This document shows positions 10,046 through 18,411 of a DNA stretch of 64,000 nucleotides, piece after piece (positions within the stretch are counted from its first letter, which is position 1; each line of letters opens with the position of its first letter). Source of the stretch: Methylobacterium organophilum (GTDB taxonomy: Bacteria > Pseudomonadota > Alphaproteobacteria > Rhizobiales > Beijerinckiaceae); assembly GCF_022179465.1 (NCBI RefSeq), contig NZ_BPQV01000005.1, forward strand, positions 186,001 through 250,000, read 5' to 3'. A model generated the notes under the pieces. It searched no databases. It saw nothing but the letters and a program-made list of their open reading frames with translations, and was not told the DNA's origin. The position numbers were made by a program, and so were the translations under genes.

Positions 10046-10840
10046 TCAGCCGTCGGCGAGTTCCACGGTCACCGGCACGTGGTCGGAGGGCTTTTCGAGG
10101 CCGCGCAGGGCTTTCTGCACCGAGACCGAGACGAGGCGGTCGGCAGCCTGGGGCGAGAGCAGGTGGTGGTCGATGCGGATGCCGAGATTCCGCTGCCAGC
10201 TTCCGGCCTGGTAGTCCCAGAAGGTGTAGAGGCCCGCCCGCGGGTCGCAGGCGCGCAGGGCCTCGGTGAAGCCCTCCGCGAGCAGCGCCCGGAAGGCGCG
10301 GCGGGTTTCGGGCAGGAACAGCGCGTCCTGCGTCCAGGCGGCCGGGTCGGCGGCGTCCTCGGGGGCGGGGATCACGTTGAAGTCGCCGGAGAGCACCAGG
10401 GGCACCTCTGTCTCCATCCGGGCGCGGGCGTGGCGCCGCAGCCGCTCCAGGAAGGCGAGCTTGTAATCGTATTTCGGCCCCGGGGCCGGGTTGCCGTTGG
10501 GCAGGTAGATCGAGGCGATCCGCACCGGGGGAACGCCCTCGCCCTGCACCACCGCCTCGATGTAGCGGGCCTGCTCGTCGTCCGGGTCGCCGGGCAGGCC
10601 CCGCAGCACCTCGTCGTAGGCCAGCGGCGCCCGCACCAGCAGGGCGACACCGTTATAGGCCTTCTGCCCCAGGGCCTCGACGGCGTAGCCCGCCGCCTCG
10701 ATCTCGGCCCGGGGAACGCCCGCCTCCTGGCATTTCAGCTCCTGCAGGCAGACCACGTCCGGCTTCTCCTGGGCGAGGAAGTCGAGGAGGTGGCCGGTCC
10801 GCTGCTTGATCGAGTTGACGTTCCAGGTGGTGATCCGCAT
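10046..10840 (-). CDS. xthA: Exodeoxyribonuclease III
   Basis: A 264-residue AP endonuclease/3'-5' exonuclease of the EEP superfamily, cytoplasmic. Catalytic motifs in order are NVNSI (metal-site Asn), LQELKC (Glu), SGDFNV (Asp/Asn) and SDHVPV (Asp/His) near the C-terminus. Length matches the family (~260 residues). It acts in base-excision repair by cutting at abasic sites and removing blocked 3' ends. It is convergent with the decarboxylase gene and divergent from the ceramidase-family gene, so it is probably transcribed alone. Confidence 0.95.
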   Translation of the reverse strand: MRITTWNVNSIKQRTGHLLDFLAQEKPDVVCLQELKCQEAGVPRAEIEAAGYAVEALGQKAYNGVALLVRAPLAYDEVLRGLPGDPDDEQARYIEAVVQGEGVPPVRIASIYLPNGNPAPGPKYDYKLAFLERLRRHARARMETEVPLVLSGDFNVIPAPEDAADPAAWTQDALFLPETRRAFRALLAEGFTEALRACDPRAGLYTFWDYQAGSWQRNLGIRIDHHLLSPQAADRLVSVSVQKALRGLEKPSDHVPVTVELADG

Positions 10841-10951
10841 GGCCTGTCCCGCGTGGCCCCGCCCCGGGCGCCGGCGGCCCCGTCATCGGGCCTTCGCGTC
10901 GCCCTGGCAAGCCGACGCGTCGATCGAGGACGGGACAGGCGGGGCTCTTCC

Positions 10952-11629
10952 ATGGACGCTTCCTGGTTCGAGCCGGTGCGCGCCTATTGCGAGCGCCAGG
11001 ATGCCGGCTTCTGGGCGGAGCCGCTCAACGCGGTCTCGAACGCCGCCTTCCTCGTCGCCGCGGCGCTGGCCTGGCGGCGGGCGCGGGGCGACGCCCCGAC
11101 CCGGGCGCTGAGCCTGCTCGTCGGCGTGGTCGGGATCGGCTCCTTCCTGTTCCACACCTTCGCCGACCGCTGGTCGATGCTCGCCGACGTGATCCCGATC
11201 GGGCTCTTCATCTACGCCTATTTCCTCTTGGCCCTGCGCCGCTTCCACGGCTTCGGCCCCGTCGCGGGCTTCGCGGCGACGCTCGCCTTCGCCGCCTTCT
11301 CCTTCGGTCTGACGCCGGCCCTCGACGCTCTGACCGGGCGCTCCCTGGCCGCGCTCAGCAACGGCTCGATCGATTACCTGCCGGCCCTGCTGGCGCTGTT
11401 CGGCGTCGGGGCGCCGCTGCTGGCCTCGGGGGAGGAACGGCGGCGCCGGGCCGGGCGCGCCCTTCTGGGGGCGGGCGCCCTGTTCGGCCTCTCCCTCGTC
11501 TTCCGGACGACGGATGTGGCGCTCTGCCCGGTGCTGCCCACGGGGACGCACCCGCTCTGGCATCTCTGCAACGCCGCAGTCCTGTTCTGGCTCGTCCAGG
11601 CGGCCCGAAGGTTTCGGTCGAGAAATTGA
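10952..11629 (+). CDS. Ceramidase-family (CREST superfamily) seven-helix membrane protein
   Basis: A 225-residue integral membrane protein with about seven hydrophobic segments. Motifs fit the alkaline ceramidase/CREST family: WAEPLNAVSNAAF near the N-terminus, a conserved Ser-x3-His-x3-Asp set in GSFLFHTFADRW, and the paired histidines of HPLWHLCNA near the C-terminus, which would bind zinc. Known relatives hydrolyse amide or related bonds in lipids; the bacterial substrate is unknown. The start at 10952 gives MDASWFEPVRAYC; upstream in-frame codons overlap xthA on the other strand and are rejected. Monocistronic by layout. Confidence 0.8.
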   Translation: MDASWFEPVRAYCERQDAGFWAEPLNAVSNAAFLVAAALAWRRARGDAPTRALSLLVGVVGIGSFLFHTFADRWSMLADVIPIGLFIYAYFLLALRRFHGFGPVAGFAATLAFAAFSFGLTPALDALTGRSLAALSNGSIDYLPALLALFGVGAPLLASGEERRRRAGRALLGAGALFGLSLVFRTTDVALCPVLPTGTHPLWHLCNAAVLFWLVQAARRFRSRN

Positions 11630-11693
11630 TTGGTCGCACCGCGAGGGGGGCGGGAGGCTGCTGGCTGCGCGAGAGGACGAAACGGGCAGGGAA

Positions 11694-11799
11694 GATCGGA
11701 AACCGATCATCCAGGCGCCAACCACAGATTGTGATCGCTACAATCCAGAACAGATTATTAACTGCCGAAACCTTATGAGAACTTCGATAAGCTTATGAG
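11694..11799 (+). promoter_or_regulatory. Promoter region of the globin chemoreceptor with two dyads and a direct repeat
   Basis: AT-rich leader just upstream of the receptor. It holds GATCGG-AAA-CCGATC (11694-11708), GATTGT-N7-ACAATC (11727-11745) and two copies of CTTATGAG (11772-11779 and 11792-11799, the second overlapping the start codon). The two dyads look like operator sites. The first CTTATGAG copy opens a 7-codon frame that ends at once, so the second copy's ATG is the real start. Confidence 0.4.
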
Positions 11800-13141
11800 G
11801 ACGGTCGTGCAGGACACCATTCAGATCTCGGAACGCCTCGCGTTCCTCGGCATCGATGCCCGCGCCCGGCAGGACCTCGTCGCTCTCTGGCCGCTGATCG
11901 AGCCGGCTCTGCCGCAGGTCCTCGAGCAGTTCTACGTGAAGCTGCGCGGCGTGCCGCAGCTCGCCGCCCTGCTCGGCGACCACCAGAGCCGCCTCGTCTC
12001 GGCGCAGTCGAACCACTGGAAGCGTCTGTTCTCGGGCAACTTCGACGCGGATTACGTCGCCGGCATCCGCCGCATCGGCCTCGTCCACCACAAGATCGGC
12101 CTGGAGCCGCGCTGGTATATCGGCGGCTACGCCTTCGTCCTGAACGCCCTGGTCGCGCATCTCTCCGCCGGCCATCGCTTCAACGGCCGGGCCCTGGCCG
12201 AGCGCATCGCCGTGCTCAACAAGGCGGTGATGCTCGACATGGACTTCGCCATCTCGATCTATCAGGAAACCCTGGTGGAAGAGCGCCAGAAGCGCGGCGC
12301 CCTGCTGTCGGAGGCGGTGGCGACCTTCTCCGAGTCCGTCGGCGAATCCCTGCGCGTCTCCGAGCAGGCGAGCGGGGTGCTCTCGAACAGCGCCCACGCC
12401 CTCGACGGCGCCACCGCGAACGCCAACGCGCTCGCCGGCGCGGTGATGGGCGCGGCCGAGCAGACCTCCGCCGACATCCAGACCACCGCCGCCGCCGCCG
12501 AGGAGCTCGCCTCTTCCGTCAAGGAGATCGGCCAGCAGGCGACCGCCTCCGCCGAGGTGGCGAGCCGCGCCGTCGAGACCGCCGAGCGCACCCGGGAATC
12601 GGTCTCGAGCCTGACCGCGCAGGCCGAGCAGATCGGGCAGGTGATCGAGCTGATCAGCCAGATCGCGAGCCAGACCAACCTGCTCGCCCTCAACGCCACC
12701 ATCGAGGCCGCCCGGGCGGGCGCCGCCGGCCGCGGCTTCGCCGTGGTGGCGAGCGAGGTGAAGACCCTAGCCGAGCAGACCGCCCGCGCCACCACCGAGA
12801 TCGGCAGCCGCATCGCCGCGATCCAGAAGGCGACCCAGCAGAGCGCCGGCGACATCCAGGAGATCGCCCGGGTGATCGGCGACGTGAACGGCATCGCGAC
12901 CGCCATCGCCGCCGCGGTGGAGGAGCAGGAAGCGGTCACCCGCGAGATCGCGGCGACGATCCAGCGGACCGCGGGCAGCACCCAGACGGTGGCCCGCTCG
13001 ATCGAGGAGCTCGGCGGCTCGACCCGCACGGCGACGGACGCCGCCGGCCAGGTCGGCACCGCCCGCGCCACCCTCGATCAGCAGATCGCCCGCCTGCGCC
13101 AGGACATCGATACCTTCCTCGCCCGCGCCCGGGCGGCCTGA
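11795..13141 (+). CDS. Globin-coupled methyl-accepting chemotaxis protein (aerotaxis-type)
   Basis: A 448-residue soluble receptor without membrane segments. Residues ~10-165 are a sensor globin; the probable proximal haem ligand is His98 in [18 protein letters not shown], matching the HemAT pattern. Residues ~170-445 are the cytoplasmic signalling domain with the highly conserved hairpin ([18 protein letters not shown] and [16 protein letters not shown]). It should bind haem and O2 (or NO/CO) and control CheA in the chemotaxis pathway. No C-terminal CheR/CheB-docking pentapeptide is visible. It is convergent with Mn catalase 54 bases downstream, so it forms a single-gene unit. Confidence 0.92.
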   Translation: MRTVVQDTIQISERLAFLGIDARARQDLVALWPLIEPALPQVLEQFYVKLRGVPQLAALLGDHQSRLVSAQSNHWKRLFSGNFDADYVAGIRRIGLVHHKIGLEPRWYIGGYAFVLNALVAHLSAGHRFNGRALAERIAVLNKAVMLDMDFAISIYQETLVEERQKRGALLSEAVATFSESVGESLRVSEQASGVLSNSAHALDGATANANALAGAVMGAAEQTSADIQTTAAAAEELASSVKEIGQQATASAEVASRAVETAERTRESVSSLTAQAEQIGQVIELISQIASQTNLLALNATIEAARAGAAGRGFAVVASEVKTLAEQTARATTEIGSRIAAIQKATQQSAGDIQEIARVIGDVNGIATAIAAAVEEQEAVTREIAATIQRTAGSTQTVARSIEELGGSTRTATDAAGQVGTARATLDQQIARLRQDIDTFLARARAA

Positions 13142-13195
13142 GGACCGGCCAGGCACGGAGCGAGACCCCGCGCCCGGCCCCTTCGTTCCCGCCGC

Positions 13196-14053
13196 TCAGG
13201 CGATCTGCTCGGATTGCGCGCCGCTGTCGGGCCGGGCCGGGCCCAGCACCGGCTCCTCGCCCATGGGCTGGTTCTTGAACACGCTGAACTGGCCCTTGCC
13301 GTCGAGGGAGGGGCCATGGGTCCAGCGGCCCTCCGGGGGCGGGGAGCCGTCCGCAGCCGTGGCGAAGAAGTTGTAGTTGAACTTCTCGTGCTCCTTGCTC
13401 TGCGGGAAGGAATTCGGGATCGGCAGGGCGCCGGCAGGGCCGCCGAGTTCCTCGATCACCGCGAGCCACTGCTCCTGGTGCATCGTGTCCCGGGCGATCA
13501 TGAAGTGCAGCATGTCCCGCATGCCGGCATCGTTGGTCGCGTTGAACAGGCGCACCGCGAGCGTGCGCCCCGTCGCCTCGGCGGCGACGTTGCAATACAT
13601 GTCCGCGGCGAGGTTCCCGCTCGCGTAGATGTGGCTCATGTCGAAGGGCACGCCCTCGCTGTTGGCCGGGAAGGCGGCCATGCCGGTCGAGAGGATGTGC
13701 CGGTGCAGCATGCCCTCGATGAGATGGCGCGGGTTCTCACCGCCCATCACCGCGCCCACCACCGTATCCGTGGCGCTGGCCTCCTGCACCTTGCTCGGGG
13801 CCGTCTCGAGATTCATCGCCACCGCGGTCGCCAGCATCTCGATATGGCCGATCTCCTCGGTCGCGGTGTTGAGCAGCATGTCGCGGTATTTCGTGGTCGG
13901 CCCGCGCGAGCCCCAGGCCTGGAAGAAGTACTGCATGCAGACGCGGATCTCGCCCTCGACACCACCGATGGCCTGCTGAAGCATGCGCGCGAAGACCGGA
14001 TCGGGGCTCTCGACCTTCACAGGATATTGCAGGCGCTTGTCGAAATAATACAT
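13196..14053 (-). CDS. Manganese catalase
   Basis: A 285-residue ferritin-like dimanganese catalase that disproportionates H2O2 without haem. Metal-ligand motifs are visible: Glu35 in GVEGEIR, Glu67/His70 in TEEIGHIEML, a Glu in NVAAEATGR and His residues in MLHFMIARDTMHQEQW. The N-terminus MYYFDKRLQYPVKV is typical. The C-terminal tail is Pro/Gly-rich and variable, as in other members. It is cytoplasmic. The region upstream contains a 9-bp hairpin and a direct repeat that may regulate it. Mn catalases in this order of bacteria are usually stress-induced, but I could not find a clean GGAAC-type promoter in the leader. Confidence 0.95.
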   Translation of the reverse strand: MYYFDKRLQYPVKVESPDPVFARMLQQAIGGVEGEIRVCMQYFFQAWGSRGPTTKYRDMLLNTATEEIGHIEMLATAVAMNLETAPSKVQEASATDTVVGAVMGGENPRHLIEGMLHRHILSTGMAAFPANSEGVPFDMSHIYASGNLAADMYCNVAAEATGRTLAVRLFNATNDAGMRDMLHFMIARDTMHQEQWLAVIEELGGPAGALPIPNSFPQSKEHEKFNYNFFATAADGSPPPEGRWTHGPSLDGKGQFSVFKNQPMGEEPVLGPARPDSGAQSEQIA

Positions 14054-14104
14054 CGTCGCGTTCCTCGCGCTTGTTGATCGCCGGGTTGACGGAACTTTTC
14101 AGAT

Positions 14105-14145
14105 CTTGGCGAAACTTGGCGGATGCTCTTCGGGAGGCATCCGCC
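14105..14145. promoter_or_regulatory. Hairpin and direct repeat upstream of Mn catalase
   Basis: Two copies of CTTGGCG (14105-14111 and 14115-14121) precede GGCGGATGC (14118-14126) which pairs perfectly with GCATCCGCC (14137-14145) across a 10-base loop. The element lies 50-95 bases upstream of the catalase ATG on its transcribed side, so it could be an operator or leader hairpin. Confidence 0.35.
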
Positions 14146-14436
14146 GGTGCCCGGGAAACCGGCTCTGCCGAAGGTTGTTCAGCCGCCACGCGCGCTTTTT
14201 GATGTGACGCGTCTTTGTCGCGCCCCATCGATGGGAGAGGCTTCTCCGGCACGCCTCCGGGCGGGGATGGGGCGGTTTCCTTGCGCCCCCCGCCAAATCG
14301 TTGCAGAAGGACGGCGCTCTCCCGAGCGCGGCCGCTCGCAGGCCGCCGGCACGTCAAGGGACCTTCGGAACGGCCCCGGCCCGCGCCGATGCGCGGGGAC
14401 GCGGCCCTTTCAACGGTGGAGCCATCCGGTCGAGCC
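14146..14436. other. Divergent intergenic region between Mn catalase and hom
   Basis: Together with 14054-14145 this makes a 383-base gap between divergent genes. Short open frames are present on both strands but have no recognisable product and no ribosome-binding site. I see only GC-rich sequence that presumably includes the hom promoter. Confidence 0.4.
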
Positions 14437-15774
14437 ATGACGCACGAGCCCGTGAAGCAGACCCTTCGCCTCGGCATCGCCGGCCTCGGCACCGTCGGCG
14501 CCTCCGTCGTCCAGATGATCGCGCGCCGGGCGGACGCGCTCGAAGCCGCCATCGGCGCGCCGATCCGCGTGACCGCCGTCTCCGCCCGCGACCGCCACCG
14601 CGACCGCGGCGTCGATCTCTCGGGCCTGACCTGGTTCGACGATCCGGTGGCGCTGGCCACCGCCTCGGAGGTCGATTGCGTGGTCGAGCTGATCGGCGGC
14701 GCGGACGGGGCGGCCAAGGCCGTGGTCGAGGCGGCGATCGGCACCGGCAAGCACGTCGTCACCGCCAACAAGGCGCTGCTCGCCCGCCACGGCGCCGCCC
14801 TGGCCCGGGCGGCCGAGGCGCGCGGCGTGGCGCTGGCCTACGAGGCCTCCGTGGCCGGCGGCATCCCCGTCATCAAGGCCCTGCGCGAGGGGCTCGCCGG
14901 CAACGCGGTCAGCCGCGTCTACGGAATCCTCAACGGCACCTGCAACTACATCCTCAGCCGCATGGAGGCCGAGGGCCTGACCTTCGAGGCCTGCCTCAAG
15001 GACGCGCAGGCGCTGGGCTATGCCGAGGCCGACCCGACCTTCGACGTCGAGGGCTTCGACACCGCCCACAAGCTCTCCATCCTCACGAGCCTCGCCTTCG
15101 GCGTGGAGATCGACGCGGAGGGCGTCTCGGTCGAGGGCATCTCGGCCATCCAGCCCCTCGATCTCGCCATGGCGGACGAGCTCGGCTACCGGATCAAGCT
15201 GCTCGGCGTGGCCCAGCTCACCGAGGCGGGCATCGAGCAGCGGGTGCACCCGACCATGGTGCCCAAGGCCTCCGCCATCGCCCAGGTCATGGGCGTGACC
15301 AACGCCGTCACCATCGATGCGGACGCGGTCGGCGAGCTGACCCTGATCGGCCCCGGGGCCGGCGGCAACGCCACGGCCTCCGCCGTCGTCGCCGACATCG
15401 CGGACGTGGCCAGCGGCCTGAACCGCCCGGTCTTCGGCCGGCCGGTCGACCGGCTCTCCCCGCCCCGCCGGGTCGAGATGCAGCGCCACGAGGGCGGCTA
15501 CTATGTCCGCCTCACGGTGCATGACCGCCGGGGCGTGGCCGCCGGCGTCGCCACCCGCATGGCCGAGCGCGAGATCTCCATCGAGAGCATCGTGCAGCGC
15601 CGCCTGGAGAAGGACGCCTCGAGCGATCCGCATGGCCGTTCCGGCCGGCCGGTGCCCCTGGTGCTGATCACCTACGCGGCGACCGAGGGGAACATCCGCG
15701 CCGCCCTCGACGCCATCGCCGCCGACGGGCTGCTGGCCGAGACGCCCCAGCTCATCCGCATCGAGCGGGAGTGA
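14437..15774 (+). CDS. hom: Homoserine dehydrogenase
   Basis: A 445-residue NAD(P)-dependent enzyme converting aspartate semialdehyde to homoserine for threonine and methionine synthesis, cytoplasmic. The N-terminal Rossmann motif GLGTVGASVV (residues ~12-21), the catalytic core with GILNGTCNYIL and EGFDTAHK, and a C-terminal ACT domain (YYVRLTVHDRRGVAAGVATRMA) suggest feedback control by threonine. The ATG at 14437 gives the usual short N-terminus; the longer open frame upstream is GC-rich shadow. It is followed 230 bases later by glpX, an order typical for Rhizobiales. Confidence 0.96.
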   Translation: MTHEPVKQTLRLGIAGLGTVGASVVQMIARRADALEAAIGAPIRVTAVSARDRHRDRGVDLSGLTWFDDPVALATASEVDCVVELIGGADGAAKAVVEAAIGTGKHVVTANKALLARHGAALARAAEARGVALAYEASVAGGIPVIKALREGLAGNAVSRVYGILNGTCNYILSRMEAEGLTFEACLKDAQALGYAEADPTFDVEGFDTAHKLSILTSLAFGVEIDAEGVSVEGISAIQPLDLAMADELGYRIKLLGVAQLTEAGIEQRVHPTMVPKASAIAQVMGVTNAVTIDADAVGELTLIGPGAGGNATASAVVADIADVASGLNRPVFGRPVDRLSPPRRVEMQRHEGGYYVRLTVHDRRGVAAGVATRMAEREISIESIVQRRLEKDASSDPHGRSGRPVPLVLITYAATEGNIRAALDAIAADGLLAETPQLIRIERE

Positions 15775-16004
15775 GGCGAGGGCCGTGGCCGGCGTTTCCC
15801 TCCCGGGGGATGCTGGTTTTTCCACGGCATCGCCCCCATGCTGCAGGCCCTTGATTCTGCACGCCGTTCGACGCGGGCCGGGGCGCGCGGGGCCGCGCAG
15901 GATCCTGCCCCTGCGGCGCGCGCCTGGAAAAAGGCTTCAGGATCGGTGAGACCGGGGGATCCGCGGCGCGAAGAACCGCGGCTTGGCCCAGGGAAGGACA
16001 CGAG

Positions 16005-17000
16005 ATGGCGGCGGTCGAGAGCGGGATCTTCAGCGGCGGCACGGCCCGCGGGCTGACCCTGGAGCTGGTGCGCGTGACCGAGCAGGCGGCCATCGCCGCC
16101 GCCCGCCTGCGCGGCCAGGGCAAGGAGAAGGAGGCCGACCAGGCCGCCGTCGACGCCATGCGCGCCGAGCTCGGCCGGCTGCCCATCGCCGGCACGGTGG
16201 TGATCGGCGAGGGCGAGCGCGACGAGGCGCCGATGCTCTATATCGGCGAGTCCCTGGGCACGGGGGAGGGACCCGAGGTCGACATCGCCGTCGACCCCCT
16301 GGAGGGCACCACCCTCTGCGCCAAGGACATGCCGGGCGCCATCGCCGTGATGGCGATCGCCGAGAAGGGCAGCCTGCTCGCGGCCCCCGACGTCTACATG
16401 CAGAAGATCGCCATCGGCCCCGGCTATCCCCCCGGCACGGTCGATCTCGACGCGAGCCCCGCGGAGAACATCACGGCGCTGGCCAAGGCCAAGGGCGTGA
16501 AGCCCTCGCAGATCACCGCGATCATCCTCGACCGGCCGCGCCACATCGACCTGATCGCCGCGGTGCGGGCGACGGGGGCGGGCATCCGCCTGATCTCGGA
16601 CGGGGACATCGCCGCGATCATCCACTGCACCAAGCCGGACGAGACCGGCGTCGACATCTATATGGGCTCCGGCGCCGCCCCCGAGGGCGTGATCGCGGCC
16701 GGGGCTCTGCGCTGCATCGGCGGCCAGATGCAGGGCCGGCTGATCCTCGATTCCGCCGACAAGCGCGCCCGCGCCGCCAAGATGGGCATCACCGACCCGA
16801 ACAAGAAATACGAGATGCACGACATGGCCCGGGGCGACGTGATCGTCGCCGCCACCGGCGTCACCGACGGCGCCCTGCTCGCCGGCGTGCGCTTCCGCCC
16901 CGGCCGGCTCGAAACCGAGACCGTGGTCTACCGCTCCAACACCGGCACCGTCCGCCGCATCGCCAGCGAGCACCGCCTGCGGGACGAGGTGGAAGGGTAG
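16005..17000 (+). CDS. glpX: Class II fructose-1,6-bisphosphatase
   Basis: A 331-residue GlpX-family phosphatase releasing the C1 phosphate of fructose-1,6-bisphosphate (in some organisms also sedoheptulose bisphosphate). Metal and substrate motifs are VIGEGERDEAPMLYIGE, DPLEGTTLCAKDMPGA and DSADKRARAAKMGI. The start has a GGGAAGG motif about 8 bases upstream. It lies downstream of hom. In a methylotroph it would serve gluconeogenesis. In related genomes I recall recJ following glpX; here a low-GC island follows instead. Confidence 0.96.
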   Translation: MAAVESGIFSGGTARGLTLELVRVTEQAAIAAARLRGQGKEKEADQAAVDAMRAELGRLPIAGTVVIGEGERDEAPMLYIGESLGTGEGPEVDIAVDPLEGTTLCAKDMPGAIAVMAIAEKGSLLAAPDVYMQKIAIGPGYPPGTVDLDASPAENITALAKAKGVKPSQITAIILDRPRHIDLIAAVRATGAGIRLISDGDIAAIIHCTKPDETGVDIYMGSGAAPEGVIAAGALRCIGGQMQGRLILDSADKRARAAKMGITDPNKKYEMHDMARGDVIVAATGVTDGALLAGVRFRPGRLETETVVYRSNTGTVRRIASEHRLRDEVEG

Positions 17001-17651
17001 GGCGGCGCGGCCTGCCGCAGGAATCTGCGGCGGCGGCGGAGCAGCGTCCTTCCAGGGACGAAAGCCGGTGAGCGCGCGGGCGAGTCGAAGCGCTTTCGCG
17101 AAAGGCTTGGTCCACCTCCTGTCGGCCCCAACCAAGAGGCGGCCGGCGTGCCGACTTTGGAGAGAAGCCAGAGACTTGGCGGGACACCCTGTTACGACAA
17201 ACGGAGCGAAGCTCCTGCCAGGGCAGCGAAGGTCTGTTCAGGGGGAAGGCAGTTGCTCGAATGTTGGGTGCCGTGAGTCAGGAAGGCGCCATGATCCGAC
17301 CTGGGCCCGACAGGCGCTGAACCGCCGCTCCCGACCCTTCGCCGACCCTCGGAAGGTCCGCTTTCCGCTCGTTCGGCGGACGGTGATCTACGACCGAAAT
17401 GGGCGGTTTTCTGCCGGTCCGCTTCCGAGCGGCGCAGGTTTGGAGCAGATATCGCCGTTCCGCTCGCTCCCGACCCTTCTCAGAACTACAGCAGGTCCGG
17501 TTGCGAACAGGCTAATTGGGGCGCGAGACCGGACCTACGGCAACCGATTTCGTCACGCTTGAGCACACAGCGGGCGAAATCCTGAAATTGCCCGACATCG
17601 CGGCTGCGGACCATCAGGGGTCGGGCGTTCCTAACATACGGAGACAGTTCC
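17001..17651. repeat. Gene-poor left flank of the low-GC island with degenerate repeats
   Basis: About 650 bases with no credible gene. The 14-mer GCTCCCGACCCTTC occurs at 17327-17340 and 17466-17479, each followed 10-16 bases later by a variant of AGGTCCGNTT, so this is a diverged partial duplication. The style (GTCCGCTTTCC, CGGTCCGCTTCC, GACCCTTC) resembles short dispersed intergenic repeats I know from Rhizobiales. CGTTCGGCGGA (17370-17380) recurs on the other side of the island at 19942-19952. An open frame of 164 codons (17068-17562) has no family features and is treated as spurious. Confidence 0.45.
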
Positions 17652-18023
17652 TCACTTTTTGGCGCCCTTAGTATCTTGGATGAACCACCGACTTTCGTGA
17701 TAAGCACTCTGAAACCCGTGATATCGACTATGGAATGCCTGGAGCGCCCCTTCAAATTGCGCCATCACTAACACGGCATCGCTATACTGCGGCAGCGTCT
17801 CATCGTCTAACAGGTCTAGATATTTGTGCCCCTGCTCGCCATCCAGCAGTTCGATGACATCTTGGAGAATTCTATTCAACATCTTGACTTTGGCCGCACT
17901 AAGGGCCGCGTCAGGTTTCTTTTTGCCGAGATCCTTCAGCTCCCTGAAGAGGCCGTTGAACGGCTCGATGAGAGCATCATAGCCATTCGCCTTATCCTTG
18001 GTCGTATAGAAGTGTGCTGGCAT
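17652..18023 (-). CDS. Small hypothetical protein B of the low-GC cassette
   Basis: A 123-residue soluble, helical protein, third gene of a leftward cassette. Its ATG overlaps the stop of the preceding gene as TAATG (18021-18025), which indicates translational coupling. It resembles the product of that preceding gene: both have KxKxLNxxLxD, then DD-x2-LPxxSD and AQF/AQY-E-x-L in the same order and spacing, so the two are diverged paralogs. No catalytic motif, signal peptide or membrane segment is visible. Base composition is far lower in GC than the housekeeping genes. Function unknown; a structural partner or regulator of the nuclease-like first gene is a reasonable guess. Confidence 0.72.
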   Translation of the reverse strand: MPAHFYTTKDKANGYDALIEPFNGLFRELKDLGKKKPDAALSAAKVKMLNRILQDVIELLDGEQGHKYLDLLDDETLPQYSDAVLVMAQFEGALQAFHSRYHGFQSAYHESRWFIQDTKGAKK

Positions 18024-18409
18024 TATTTTTTCTCGCTTATCTTTTTGGGCGGAGCTGTTCTTATTTTCTCGCTACCCGGCAGATTATAAACCCATCTTCC
18101 CATGTCAATTTTGATATTGTCAGCTCTTAATCGCTCAAGTTCCTCTAGATATTGAGCTAGGATAAATGTAACATCACTATTTGATGGCAGGTCGTCATCA
18201 TCAAAACGCTCGAACCCTTCGACAGGTTTATAAGCATTCCCCAGAACCAGATTGGCATCACTCAATGCGCCGTTCAGAAATTTAAGCTTGAACTTATTGA
18301 CCGCGTCGTTCGGACTCTTCCGCGCCAGCGCAGTCACTTCTCTATGCAGGCCCTCGATCTGACCGCTGATCTTCTCAAGAGCCTCAATCCGTTCGCGTGT
18401 TATCGACAT
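18023..18409 (-). CDS. Small hypothetical protein A of the low-GC cassette
   Basis: A 128-residue soluble, helical protein; the N-terminal half (ERIEALEKISGQIEGLHREV) looks coiled-coil. The start is placed at 18409 because GGGGTG lies 5-6 bases upstream and the ATG follows the previous stop by only 2 bases; an ATG at 18424 inside the upstream gene would add five residues. It is paralogous to the following gene (shared KLKFLN...D, DDDDLPSNSD and AQYLEEL blocks). It is the second gene of the cassette and has the same low GC. I recognise no family. Confidence 0.72.
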   Translation of the reverse strand: MSITRERIEALEKISGQIEGLHREVTALARKSPNDAVNKFKLKFLNGALSDANLVLGNAYKPVEGFERFDDDDLPSNSDVTFILAQYLEELERLRADNIKIDMGRWVYNLPGSEKIRTAPPKKISEKK

Positions 18410-18411
18410 GT

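Noticed and set aside
11775-11798. ATG at 11775 as start of the globin receptor
   Set aside because: It is in another frame and reaches a stop after seven codons; the receptor starts at 11795.
15838-16056. A 72-codon frame overlapping the glpX start
   Set aside because: No ribosome-binding site or family features; glpX itself has a good start at 16005.
17068-17562. A 164-codon plus-strand frame after glpX
   Set aside because: It runs through repeat-like intergenic DNA (repeated RSRPFAD/RSLPT-type peptides) with no ribosome-binding site or family features.
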